64,000 nt of DNA from UBA7672 sp038326205 (GTDB taxonomy: Bacteria; Pseudomonadota; Alphaproteobacteria; Caulobacterales; Hyphomonadaceae): positions 11,904 through 75,903 of the forward strand of contig JBBQJV010000010.1 of the NCBI GenBank assembly GCA_038326205.1, read 5' to 3'. The position numbers were made by a program, and so were the translations under genes. The notes under the pieces were generated by a model. That model saw only the letters and a list, made by a program, of their open reading frames with translations. It made no database searches and was not told the origin of the DNA. Shown piece after piece: positions 43,900-52,764 of the stretch (position 1 is the stretch's first letter; each line of letters starts with the position of its first letter).

Positions 43900-44138
43900 C
43901 AGGGTCTCCTTCTACGGCTTCTTGCGAGCGGGCTGACGGCAGGAATCGCCAGTGTTCATGGCGGCATGAGGGCGGGACAGTGAAAGCTGGCTTTTCATTT
44001 GAACATGTGCCGGCCGGGCCTACTGCAAACCGCCTTCTCGGGTCATGACTGGAACGATCAGCCCCCATTCATGTTGGAACACGCAGGGTTCGCGAGTGAC
44101 GGGCTTCGCGCCCACCCCGAACGGCATGGAGACAAGCC

Positions 44139-44972
44139 ATGAAGAGAATAATCGCTGCGCTCGCTTTCACATTTGCCGCCGTTGCTCCCGCTGTGGGCCA
44201 GCCGCAGGGCGATTATCGCTATCAGGGCGGAGGATACGGCCAGGATGGCCTCAACCTGCGCGGCCTGAGCGTCAACAACGCGAAATCGCAGCTCGCAAAC
44301 GCTGGCTACAACGCCGCCCGGAGCATCAAGGTCAACGGGCAGCAGTATGACCTGTGGTCGAACGGGCGGTCACGTCAGGGCTGTGTGGGCTTTACGTCCC
44401 ACAACGGCGCGGTGACCGATGTGCGCAGTTTCGACGATGCCGACTGCGGCATCTATGGCAACAGAAATGGCGGAGGCTGGGGCGATGGCAATGGTGGCGG
44501 CTATGGCGGTTCGGATATTCGCGGCCTGAGCGTCGAGCAGGCGAAGCAGAGCCTGCGCGGTCGCGGCTACATCAACACCCGCAACATCAAGATTGATGGT
44601 CAGCAGTATGACCTGTGGCAGAGCGCGCGTGGTGGCGACTGCATTGGCTTCACCTCGTACAAGGGCAGGGTGACGGTGACGCGTGGATTTAGGGATTCCG
44701 AATGCAATGGCGGCGGTTACGGCGGGGGCTATGGTGGGGCGAACGGCGGACGGGGCAACGGCTCTGATCGTCTGGTCGGGCTCAGTGTCGATGGCGCGAA
44801 GAGTACGCTGTCGAGCAACGGTTTCCGCAAGGCGCGCAGCATCAATCTCTACGGCAAGCAGTGGGACCTGTGGTTTGATGATCGCGGCCGTGGCGGGCGC
44901 TGTGTCGGCTTCACGTCGTACAACGGCCGAGTGACAGACGCGCGAAACTTCGACGACGGCGATTGCTACTGA
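44139..44972 (+). CDS. Secreted protein of three tandem domains with Gly-rich linkers
   Basis: A 277-residue secreted protein (signal 1-20). Three repeats occupy residues 40-103, 127-189 and 212-276, each of the form LxGLSVxxAKxxLxxxGyxxaRsI, GqqyDLW, CvGFTSyxGxVTdxRxFdDxxC. In every repeat the two cysteines are exactly 21 residues apart (82/103, 168/189, 255/276), which suggests one disulfide per domain. Linkers are Gly/Tyr-rich. The 'GLSVxxAKxxLxxxGY' start recalls PASTA-like or similar alpha-beta wall-associated modules, but I assign no family. The RBS is weak (GGAGACAAGCC). Confidence 0.8.
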   Translation: MKRIIAALAFTFAAVAPAVGQPQGDYRYQGGGYGQDGLNLRGLSVNNAKSQLANAGYNAARSIKVNGQQYDLWSNGRSRQGCVGFTSHNGAVTDVRSFDDADCGIYGNRNGGGWGDGNGGGYGGSDIRGLSVEQAKQSLRGRGYINTRNIKIDGQQYDLWQSARGGDCIGFTSYKGRVTVTRGFRDSECNGGGYGGGYGGANGGRGNGSDRLVGLSVDGAKSTLSSNGFRKARSINLYGKQWDLWFDDRGRGGRCVGFTSYNGRVTDARNFDDGDCY

Positions 44973-44981
44973 AGTGGCCGC

Positions 44982-45473
44982 TCATGCCATCATCTTGCGC
45001 AGCATCTCCAGCGCCGTGACGATGGTCTCGCGGCGGATGCGATCGCGACCGATGTCGCCATAACGCATGGCCTGATGATAGATCGGTTTGTTCTCGCGCG
45101 CGACGGCGAGGTGAACAAGGCCGACTGGCTTCAGAGGCGTGCCCCCGCCGGGGCCAGCGACTCCCGTCACCGCGACCACGAGGTTGGCGCGCGATTCTTG
45201 CAATGCCCCTTCGGCCATCGCGCGGACCACGGGCTCGGATACGGCGCCTGCGTCGGCGATCAGATCGCCCGGAACGCCCAGCATCTCTTCCTTGGCGCGA
45301 TTGGAATAGACAATGAAGCCGCGTTCGACCGTGGCGGACGAGCCGGGGATTTCCGTGAGCAGGCCCGCGATGAGTCCGCCCGTGCAGCTTTCAGCCGTCG
45401 CGATCTTCAAACGCTTCTGCTGCGCCTCGTCGAGCGTGAGGCGCGCGAGCATTAAGAGTTTGTCGTCGAACAT
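44982..45473 (-). CDS. CinA-family nicotinamide-nucleotide amidohydrolase domain protein
   Basis: A 163-residue stand-alone PncC-type domain that deamidates NMN to nicotinate mononucleotide in pyridine-nucleotide recycling. The nucleophile Ser is in 'TAESCTGGLIAG', and 'ERGFIVYSNRAKEEMLGV', 'AVSEPVVRAMAEGA' and 'AVTGVAGPGGGTPLKPVG' are family motifs. The N-terminal COG1058 part of full CinA is absent, as in E. coli YdeJ/YgaD-type proteins. It lies 77 bases downstream of ispDF. Confidence 0.92.
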   Translation of the reverse strand: MFDDKLLMLARLTLDEAQQKRLKIATAESCTGGLIAGLLTEIPGSSATVERGFIVYSNRAKEEMLGVPGDLIADAGAVSEPVVRAMAEGALQESRANLVVAVTGVAGPGGGTPLKPVGLVHLAVARENKPIYHQAMRYGDIGRDRIRRETIVTALEMLRKMMA

Positions 45474-45550
45474 TGATCGGTCTCCGGGCCAAGGATGCTA
45501 GCGCGAACGTCTTTCTCCGCACAGCGGGCGTATCGCGCAAAACGGGAGCC

Positions 45551-46711
45551 TTACGTTGTCAGCAATACCGCTGCTTGCGCCGCGATACCTTCCTCGCGAC
45601 CGACGAATCCGAGTTTTTCTGTCGTGGTGGCTTTTACGCTGACAACATCCGCCGATACGCCCAGCACCTCGGCTGTGGCGCGGCGCATGGCTTCGCGGTG
45701 GGGCGAAATCTTCGGGCGTTCGGCGAGGATCGTGATGTCGGCGTTGGCGACAAGATAGCCGCGGTCGCGGGCAAGGTTCACGACATGCTGCAGGAATTGC
45801 CGCGAGTCGACGCCTTTCCATTGCGGATCGGACGGTGGGAAGTGATCACCGATGTCGCCAAGGGCGAGCGCACCGAGAATGGCGTCTGTAAGGGCGTGCC
45901 AGCCGGCGTCGGCGTCGGAGTGGCCCTCGAGTTTCTTCGTGTGCGGGATGCGGATGCCGCACAGAATGACGGCGTCGCCGGGCTCGAAGCCGTGGACGTC
46001 AAAGCCTGTCCCCACGCGCAGGGCAGGCGATGTAATCAACTTCTCGACCACGGCGAGCTCCTCCGGATAGGTGATCTTCATAAGCGCCTGGCGGCCCGGC
46101 GTCAGCGCGATTTTTGCGCCCCGCGCCTCGACCAGCGCGAGATCATCGTCTGCTGCAGTGGTAGTGTTGGCGTAGGCCGAGACGATGACGTCCCAGCGGA
46201 ACGCCTGCGGGGTCTGGACCCGAACAAGAGTGTCGCGGGCGACGGAGCGAACGCCGCCGCCGGCGGTGTCCTTGAGAGCGTCAGTGACGGGAAGGGCAGG
46301 GCAGGCAGCGTCCGCATCCCCGATGGCGGCAAGCAGTTCCTCGACAACGTCGGTGCTCAGCCCCGGGCGGGCGGCGTCGTGGATGAGGAGGTGGTGGGGG
46401 TGGAGGGGGTGGAGGATGTCGAGGCCGTTGCGGACCGACTGGGTGCGGGTTGGTCCGCCTGCGACGACGTGAATGTGCCAGGCGTGGGGGAGCATGGCTC
46501 TTACGCGGTCGAGGTCTGCCTCTGGCGCTACGACTACGATGGCGGCAATTTTATTGCAGCGCAGCATCGCCTCGACGCTCCACAGGAGCAGAGGCTTGCC
46601 GCCAAGCATCTGGAATTGTTTTGGAACTTGCCCGCCCAGGCGCGAGCCAGTGCCCGCCGCAACGATAATTCCGGCGGCTCTGGCGGATGAAAACGCCTCT
46701 TGATTGTGCAT
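45551..46711 (-). CDS. ispDF: Bifunctional IspD/IspF enzyme of the MEP pathway
   Basis: A 386-residue fusion. The first 225 residues are MEP cytidylyltransferase (IspD): 'IIVAAGTGSRLGG', 'VPKQFQMLGGKPLLLWSVEAML', 'IHDAARPGLS'. Residues 230-386 are MEcPP synthase (IspF): 'RVGTGFDVHGFEPGD' and 'GHSDADAGWHALTDAILGAL' with the metal Asp and His. The fusion is standard in alphaproteobacteria. It catalyses steps 3 and 5 of isoprenoid precursor synthesis. It is divergent from dusB across 90 bases. Confidence 0.96.
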   Translation of the reverse strand: MHNQEAFSSARAAGIIVAAGTGSRLGGQVPKQFQMLGGKPLLLWSVEAMLRCNKIAAIVVVAPEADLDRVRAMLPHAWHIHVVAGGPTRTQSVRNGLDILHPLHPHHLLIHDAARPGLSTDVVEELLAAIGDADAACPALPVTDALKDTAGGGVRSVARDTLVRVQTPQAFRWDVIVSAYANTTTAADDDLALVEARGAKIALTPGRQALMKITYPEELAVVEKLITSPALRVGTGFDVHGFEPGDAVILCGIRIPHTKKLEGHSDADAGWHALTDAILGALALGDIGDHFPPSDPQWKGVDSRQFLQHVVNLARDRGYLVANADITILAERPKISPHREAMRRATAEVLGVSADVVSVKATTTEKLGFVGREEGIAAQAAVLLTT

Positions 46712-46801
46712 TCTTGACGCCTTTGCGCGGAAGCAGTCTAGGTGTAAGGTCCCTTATGCCTAACATTTAGGCAATGGCTGGAGAGGCTTGGAGACTGTTT
46801 G

Positions 46802-47794
46802 GTGTTCACGATTGGTGATGTCCAGATCGCTGCACCGGTATTTCTGGCGCCAATGTCTGGCGTCACGGATGCACCGGCTCGCACCGAAGCTGACAGGTTC
46901 GGCGCGCCGGCTGTAGTTACCGAGATGGTAGCGGGGGCCGAGTTGGCACGCGAGCACGCGGATTTCGTTCGTCGCGCTGCACCGCACAATGGATCGGGCC
47001 CTTTCATCATTCAGCTCGCTGGGCGTGAACCGGAATGGATGCGTATCGGCGCCGAACTCAGCGAAGCCGCCGGCGCCGACATTGTGGATATCAACATGGG
47101 CTGCCCCGCCAAGAAGGTCACTGGCGGCCAGTCGGGTTGCGCGCTGATGCGTGAGCCGGAGCTGGCGCGGAAGCTGATCGCCGGGACCGTGGCAGGCACG
47201 AAGCGTCCGGTGACTGTGAAGATGCGGCTGGGGTGGGACGATTCGAACCTGAACGCGCCCGAGATCGCGCGCATCGCCGAAGGCGAGGGCGCGCTGATGA
47301 TCACCGTCCACGGCAGGACGCGGATGCAGTTCTACACAGGGCAGGCCAACTGGTCGCGGATCGCGGCCGTGGTGGAAAGTGTGAAGCTGCCCGTCATCGC
47401 CAATGGCGACATTGTCGGCGCCGGGAGCGCGCGAGCCGCAATGCAGGATTCAGGAGCGGCCGGTGTGATGGTCGGACGAGGCGCGACGGGGCGACCGTGG
47501 CGTCTCGCGGAGATTTCGCACGCGCTGTTCGGCACTTCCTATTCGCCGCCGCCCGCTGAAGAGCGGATGGCGTCCATGATCGCGCAGATCGAGGGATCGG
47601 TCGCGCTCTATGGCGAGAAGCTTGGCGTGCGCGTGGTGCGAAAGCACGTCGCCGCGTTCGTCGATGCCTGGTGCGAAGATTTTGGACTGGCGCCGATGGC
47701 GGACGCGCGCGTCGCGCTCTGCAGGATCGACACTGAAGTTGTCTTGAAGGAGGGGCTGGTTGCTGCCCTGTCGGACTGGAAGGTGGCGGCATGA
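46802..47794 (+). CDS. dusB: tRNA-dihydrouridine synthase B
   Basis: An FMN-dependent enzyme of 330 residues that reduces uridine in the tRNA D-loop. 'PVFLAPMSGVTDAPART', catalytic Cys101 in 'DINMGCPAKKVTGGQSGCALM', 'VTVKMRLGWDD' and 'HGRTRMQFYTGQANW' are typical; it is the NifR3 protein that precedes ntrBC in alphaproteobacteria. I chose the GTG at 46802 (8 bases after GGAG); the TTG one codon earlier is an alternative. ntrB begins inside its stop (ATGA). Confidence 0.94.
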   Translation: MFTIGDVQIAAPVFLAPMSGVTDAPARTEADRFGAPAVVTEMVAGAELAREHADFVRRAAPHNGSGPFIIQLAGREPEWMRIGAELSEAAGADIVDINMGCPAKKVTGGQSGCALMREPELARKLIAGTVAGTKRPVTVKMRLGWDDSNLNAPEIARIAEGEGALMITVHGRTRMQFYTGQANWSRIAAVVESVKLPVIANGDIVGAGSARAAMQDSGAAGVMVGRGATGRPWRLAEISHALFGTSYSPPPAEERMASMIAQIEGSVALYGEKLGVRVVRKHVAAFVDAWCEDFGLAPMADARVALCRIDTEVVLKEGLVAALSDWKVAA

Positions 47795-48879
47795 TCACCG
47801 CAACGCAGGACGGGTCCTCTCAGGCGCTGCGTGTGCTCGACGCGATGCCGTTTGCCGTGATCGGATTGTCGCGGCGTGAGCAGGTCAGCTACGTCAACCC
47901 GGCGGCAGAGACACTGCTGCAGCGGAGTTCTGCGTTGGTGCGCGGGCGGCCGCTGAACGAACTGCTGCCCGAAGACGCTCCGCTCATGGATTTCATCGCG
48001 CGGGTGCGCCGCGAAGGCGGCGTGATGTCCGCGCGGTCGATCCGCATCGCAAGCCCTCATATCGCGCCTGTGGACATGGATGTGACGGCATCGCCCGACG
48101 GAGAGGATGGCGGTCTCGTCCTGACGCTGATGCCCGTGAGGCAAGTCCAGGACGATGCCAAGAACGCAGAGGTGAGCGCGTTCGCTAATGTGGCGCGAAT
48201 GCTGGGCCACGAGGTCAAGAACCCGCTGGCCGGTATCGTCGGCGCCGCACAACTTTTGGCGCGGCAAGCGCGTGACGAGCAGCAACCGCTCCTGACGCTG
48301 ATCCGGGAAGAGGGCGCGCGGATCACCAGGATCGTAGACCGCTTCACGGCGTTCGAGACATTTTTCTCGCCGCGCGCGCGGATCACCAACGTGCATGTCG
48401 TGCTGGACAGTGTGATTGATCTTGCCAAGGCGAGCTTCGGCGCGAATACGCGTTTTGACTTGCAATATGATCCATCGCTGCCGGAGATCGAGGTCGACCC
48501 CGATCACCTGCACGAGGCGGCGCTGAACCTTGTCAAGAACGCCGTAGAGGCTGCCGCCAGCGCGAACAAGTCGGTGCGGGTGTCTGTATCGACGCGCTAT
48601 CTCGCCGGTTTCCGCTTTGCTGGGCGTGACGGTCCGCGTGCACGCGGCGCTCTCGAAATTTCAGTGACCGACAACGGGCCGGGCGTGCCCGAGGTTTCCA
48701 TCGCTCGTGTGTTTGAGCCGTTTTTCACGACCAAGTCTGGCGGTGCTGGCATTGGTCTTGCCGTCGTCGCAGAGATCATGCAGGCGCATGGCGGGTTCGT
48801 TGTTCTCGACAATAGCGCGACAGGCGCTTCGCTGCGTCTGCTCTTCCCCATCGCGCGCCAAAAAGGAGCCGCCAAATGA
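47791..48879 (+). CDS. ntrB: Nitrogen regulation sensor kinase NtrB
   Basis: A soluble histidine kinase/phosphatase of 362 residues without membrane segments. A PAS-like domain (about 12-118, 'ALRVLDAMPFAVIGLS...VSYVNPAAETLL') precedes the H-box 'MLGHEVKNPLAGI' with His140. The ATPase domain has 'LNLVKNAVEAA', 'VTDNGPGVP' and 'FTTKSGGAGIGLAVV'. It phosphorylates NtrC when nitrogen is low, normally under control of PII. Its start overlaps dusB (ATGA) and its stop overlaps ntrC. Confidence 0.95.
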   Translation: MITATQDGSSQALRVLDAMPFAVIGLSRREQVSYVNPAAETLLQRSSALVRGRPLNELLPEDAPLMDFIARVRREGGVMSARSIRIASPHIAPVDMDVTASPDGEDGGLVLTLMPVRQVQDDAKNAEVSAFANVARMLGHEVKNPLAGIVGAAQLLARQARDEQQPLLTLIREEGARITRIVDRFTAFETFFSPRARITNVHVVLDSVIDLAKASFGANTRFDLQYDPSLPEIEVDPDHLHEAALNLVKNAVEAAASANKSVRVSVSTRYLAGFRFAGRDGPRARGALEISVTDNGPGVPEVSIARVFEPFFTTKSGGAGIGLAVVAEIMQAHGGFVVLDNSATGASLRLLFPIARQKGAAK

Positions 48880-50291
48880 GTGGTCCGACAATTCTCGTCG
48901 CGGATGATGATGCGAGTGTCAGGCTCGTGATCAGCCAGACGCTGGCGCAGGAAGGCTATCACGTCAGGGCCACCAACACGATGTCAGCGCTGTGGCGCTG
49001 GATCCAGGCGGGCGAGGGCGACCTGCTAATCACGGACGTCTACATGCCGGATGAGTCCATCTTCGACATGCTGCCGCAGATCCGGCGGACGCGGCCGGAG
49101 CTTCCGATCATCGTGATCTCGGCGCAATCGACCGTGCTCACGGCGGCGTTGGCGTCCGACCACGGCGCCTATGACTATCTCCCCAAGCCGTTCGATATCG
49201 ACAAGCTGGCTGAGACGGTGCGGCGTGCGCTGCAGAAGAAGCCGGTGCGTGGGCAGGAGCCTGTCGGCCGTCGCGCGGAGAAGGATGAGGCGCTGCCGTT
49301 GATTGGCCGCTCCAAACCAATGCAGTCGGTCTATCGCGTCATCGCGCGGATCATGAACAACGATCTTACGGTGCTGATCGAAGGTGAGAGCGGCACCGGC
49401 AAGGATCTGGCGGCACGCGCAATTCACCAACTCGGCAAGCGCAAGAATGGGCCGATCGTGACGGTGAGCCTTGCCGCCCTGCAACGCGATCAGGTTGAAG
49501 AAGAGCTGTTCGGAGCGGGGCGCGATGACAACGGACGCCGGCGTGGCAAGGTGCGTGAGGCGGACGGCGGAACGCTGTTCCTCGACGAAGTGGGCGACAT
49601 GCCGCTCGAAGCGCAGACCCGACTTGTGCGTTTCCTACAGGACGGACGGTTTGCGTCGTTAGGCGATGATCTTGACGTACGGATCATCGCGTCGACCAAG
49701 CACGACTTGCGCGCGCTGGTTGATCAGGGGCTGTTCCGGGAGGACCTCTATTACCGCTTAAACGTTGTAGCGCTGCAATTGCCCCCGCTGCGGGAGCGGA
49801 AGGAAGACATTCCTGATCTTGCTTCGGCGTTCCTTATCCGGGCCAAGAAGGAAGGGCTGCCAGAGAAGCAGCTGGACAAGAGCGCTTATGACCTGCTCGT
49901 CGCATACGACTGGCCCGGCAATGTTCGAGAGCTCGAGAACGTCATCCGCCGTCTGTCGGCGCTGAGCCCCGAGCCGGTGATATCAGCGCGTGAGGTCGAA
50001 CGTGAACTGCGTTCAAATAACAGGACGGTCGCTGGCGAGCGGGAATTCGAACAGGAGATCGAGGCGCTGGTGTCGCGGCACTTCATCTCGGCTTTGTCGG
50101 CCGATCCGGACAAGGATCCGAATGGCGGACAAATCTACCAGACCGTGATCGAGCAGGTCGAACGCCCGTTGATCAAGCTGGCGCTGGCCGCCACCAACGG
50201 CAACAAGGTGCGCGCGGCGGCGCTGCTGGGCCTCAACCGGAATACACTACGTTCCAAGATCAACGGACTTGGCTTAGCGGAAAGCGACTAG
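48876..50291 (+). CDS. ntrC: NtrC response regulator lacking the GAFTGA loop
   Basis: A 471-residue regulator: receiver with Asp54 ('LLITDVYMPD'), AAA+ domain with Walker A 'GESGTGKD', Walker B 'GGTLFLDEVGDM' and arginine-finger region, and a C-terminal Fis-type helix-turn-helix ('RAAALLGLNRNTLRSKI'). The sigma-54-contacting GAFTGA loop is missing: between 'ELFG' (about 210) and 'GGTLFLDE' (about 231) stands only AGRDDNGRRRGKVREAD. Rhodobacter capsulatus NtrC also lacks the loop and works with the housekeeping sigma factor, so the same is likely here. Confidence 0.93.
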   Translation: MSGPTILVADDDASVRLVISQTLAQEGYHVRATNTMSALWRWIQAGEGDLLITDVYMPDESIFDMLPQIRRTRPELPIIVISAQSTVLTAALASDHGAYDYLPKPFDIDKLAETVRRALQKKPVRGQEPVGRRAEKDEALPLIGRSKPMQSVYRVIARIMNNDLTVLIEGESGTGKDLAARAIHQLGKRKNGPIVTVSLAALQRDQVEEELFGAGRDDNGRRRGKVREADGGTLFLDEVGDMPLEAQTRLVRFLQDGRFASLGDDLDVRIIASTKHDLRALVDQGLFREDLYYRLNVVALQLPPLRERKEDIPDLASAFLIRAKKEGLPEKQLDKSAYDLLVAYDWPGNVRELENVIRRLSALSPEPVISAREVERELRSNNRTVAGEREFEQEIEALVSRHFISALSADPDKDPNGGQIYQTVIEQVERPLIKLALAATNGNKVRAAALLGLNRNTLRSKINGLGLAESD

Positions 50292-50514
50292 ACCTCCGGG
50301 TTTTTCGCGTAGCTGGGGAGAACGCAGTTCCAGAGCGGAATTGTGTTGCTCTCGCGCATCACCGTGTGGTTTGGTAGTCACACTGTGTTGCCCAGCCGCC
50401 TCACTTTCAGGCTCATAACTGGCAGGCGCACGAGGTGATAGTTCGCCCTGTCCGGGCGCCGCCAAAGCATATGGGGGATGTTGGCGGGTTAGGGCAGGGC
50501 CGTGGGTAGAGTGA

Positions 50515-52764
50515 ATGCCTGATACGGCGACCGCAGCCAGGGACGCGAGGATAAGGCTCAGCAGAGCCACCTCGAACATGTTCAAGGCGCTCTTTGGCCT
50601 CGCCGTCGTGATCGCCGCGGGCGGCACTTTCCTCGCCATCACCGACACCAGTCCGAATGCCGCCGCGCAGCCGGGGCTTGTCTGGGCGCTTGTCGCCAAC
50701 CTTGTCCTGATCGGTGGGGTTGCGACTGTTCTCGGCCTGCGCGTCTTCCAGCTTGTCCGGGAAAACCGTGAGACGAATGGCGGCGCGAGGTTGCGCCTTC
50801 GGATCATCTTCCTGTTCTCCCTGTCGGCAGCCATCCCCACGGTTCTGGTCGCCGGCTTCCTCGCGGTGGCGATCAACCGTTCGGTCGATGGCTGGTTTAG
50901 TGAGCCGGTCACCAACATCGTCCAGGGCGGCAAGGAAGCAGCGCGCGCTGCGATGAATGACTTGCGCCTCGACGTGGAACGAGAAGCCAAGAGCATTCAC
51001 AGCGATATCGCGGCGTCGACCCCGCCGCCTGACGGTTCACAGCCGCCGATCAGCGATCTTGCCAGCTACATGAAGCAGCGCCAGGCGTTGCGTGGCATAT
51101 TCGGCCGCGTTCAGGGCTATGACAGTTCAGGCGCCTCGCTGTTCGAGTCTGCCGATCTCGACGGCAATGCGCCACCCGAGAAGCCGCCGACCAATAGTGA
51201 CTGGGAGGCGGCGCGCAACGGTTCGATCAACGTTCGGGAAGATGCTGACGGCTCCATCCGAGCCTTCTTTAAGTTGCCGCTGTTCAACGACGTTTATGTG
51301 CAGGCCTCGCGCCTCATACCGGCGCCAGTAATGGAGCGGTTCGCGCAGGCTGACGCATCCAACAGGGCGTTCGAGGAGGCGCAGGCGCGCAGGCAGGCGC
51401 TGAGTGTCGTGCTGACGTTGAGCTATGTCGAGGCGGCGGCGCTGATGCTGCTGGGCACGGCGTGGCTGGGCATGACGGCCGCGTCGCGGATCGCGATGCC
51501 GATCGGTGCGCTGGCCGGCGCTGCGCGAGCGGTGCGTGACGGTGACCTGTCGGTGCGCATGCTGCGTCCAACCGTACGCGACGAGATCGCGGACCTTGCG
51601 GATGCGTTCAATGAAATGACGGACAGGCTGGCCCGACAGACCAATGCGCTGGATCGCGGGCGGATCGATGCCGAGACGCGCTCGAACTTTATCGAGGCGG
51701 TGCTTGCTGGTGTGGAGGCGGGGGTAGTGCGGGTGGATGGCGCCTTGGACGTCACCATTGCCAATACGTTTGCACAAAATTTGCTCGACTTCGTGCATCG
51801 GCCGGGCAGCGAGACGCCGCTCAGCGAGATTGCGCCGGAGTTCGTGGCGGCGGCGCGGCGGGCGATAGAAACGGGGCAGTCGGTCGACACCAGCTGCAAG
51901 CGACAGACCGAGAATGGCACGCTGCACCTGCAGGTTCGCGTCTCGCCCGAGATGGACGTTGAGGCGGAAACGGCCGGCGCTGTCATCACATTCCATGACA
52001 CCACGCGGCTGGTGCTGGGGCAAAGACAGGCCGCGTGGCGCGATGTGGCCCGTCGGATCGCGCACGAGATCCGCAATCCGCTAACGCCGATCCAGTTGGC
52101 CGCCGAGCGCCTGCGGCGGCGGTTCTCGAGCCAGATCACGACCGATCGCGAGACCTTCGAGCGCTGCACCGACACCATCACGCGGCAGGTCGCCGACATC
52201 GGCCGGATGGTCGAGGAGTTTTCGGGATTTGCGCGCATGCCGAAGCCCACTTTTGGCAGGTTCAATCTGGTGGACATGGTGGAATCGGTCGCCTTCTCGC
52301 AGCGCATGACCACGCCCCAGATTTCGGTAACTGTGACTGCGCCGCCTCATCCCGTGGAAACTCTGGGCGACGAGCGGATGCTGGCGCAGGCGCTGACCAA
52401 CATTGTGAAGAACGCCGCCGAAGCAGTCGATCGCCATATCGAGGCATCAGGCGGCGGCAAGGGAGCGGTGTCCATCGACGTCTTCATGGACGGCGAAGAA
52501 GTACAGGTGACCGTGCGCGACAATGGCGGCGGCTTCCCGACCGAAGATCGCGAGCGTCTGCTCGAACCTTACGTGACGACGCGGAAGAACGGCGTGGGCC
52601 TCGGCCTCGCGATCGTAAACCGCATCGTTGAAGACCATGGCGGCCGTATCTGGCTGGGCGACAATGATCTCGCCTCGACAGGCGGGCGGGTGGATATCCG
52701 CATGCCACTGCAACCGAAACCTCTCGAAGAGTCCGTAGCCTATGCCGGTGAAGGAGTAGCGTAA
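50515..52764 (+). CDS. ntrY: Sensor histidine kinase NtrY
   Basis: A membrane kinase of 749 residues. Three N-terminal helices (about 22-42, 55-80, 100-125) precede a periplasmic part to about 300, a fourth helix ('LSYVEAAALMLLGTAWLGM'), a HAMP domain, a PAS domain (about 390-500) and the kinase core with the H-box 'RRIAHEIRNPLTPIQLAAERL' and 'GVGLGLAIVNRIVEDHGG'. It pairs with NtrX and senses nitrogen or redox state in relatives. A 223-base gap separates it from ntrC, room for a separate promoter; its stop overlaps the ntrX start by one base. Confidence 0.95.
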   Translation: MPDTATAARDARIRLSRATSNMFKALFGLAVVIAAGGTFLAITDTSPNAAAQPGLVWALVANLVLIGGVATVLGLRVFQLVRENRETNGGARLRLRIIFLFSLSAAIPTVLVAGFLAVAINRSVDGWFSEPVTNIVQGGKEAARAAMNDLRLDVEREAKSIHSDIAASTPPPDGSQPPISDLASYMKQRQALRGIFGRVQGYDSSGASLFESADLDGNAPPEKPPTNSDWEAARNGSINVREDADGSIRAFFKLPLFNDVYVQASRLIPAPVMERFAQADASNRAFEEAQARRQALSVVLTLSYVEAAALMLLGTAWLGMTAASRIAMPIGALAGAARAVRDGDLSVRMLRPTVRDEIADLADAFNEMTDRLARQTNALDRGRIDAETRSNFIEAVLAGVEAGVVRVDGALDVTIANTFAQNLLDFVHRPGSETPLSEIAPEFVAAARRAIETGQSVDTSCKRQTENGTLHLQVRVSPEMDVEAETAGAVITFHDTTRLVLGQRQAAWRDVARRIAHEIRNPLTPIQLAAERLRRRFSSQITTDRETFERCTDTITRQVADIGRMVEEFSGFARMPKPTFGRFNLVDMVESVAFSQRMTTPQISVTVTAPPHPVETLGDERMLAQALTNIVKNAAEAVDRHIEASGGGKGAVSIDVFMDGEEVQVTVRDNGGGFPTEDRERLLEPYVTTRKNGVGLGLAIVNRIVEDHGGRIWLGDNDLASTGGRVDIRMPLQPKPLEESVAYAGEGVA

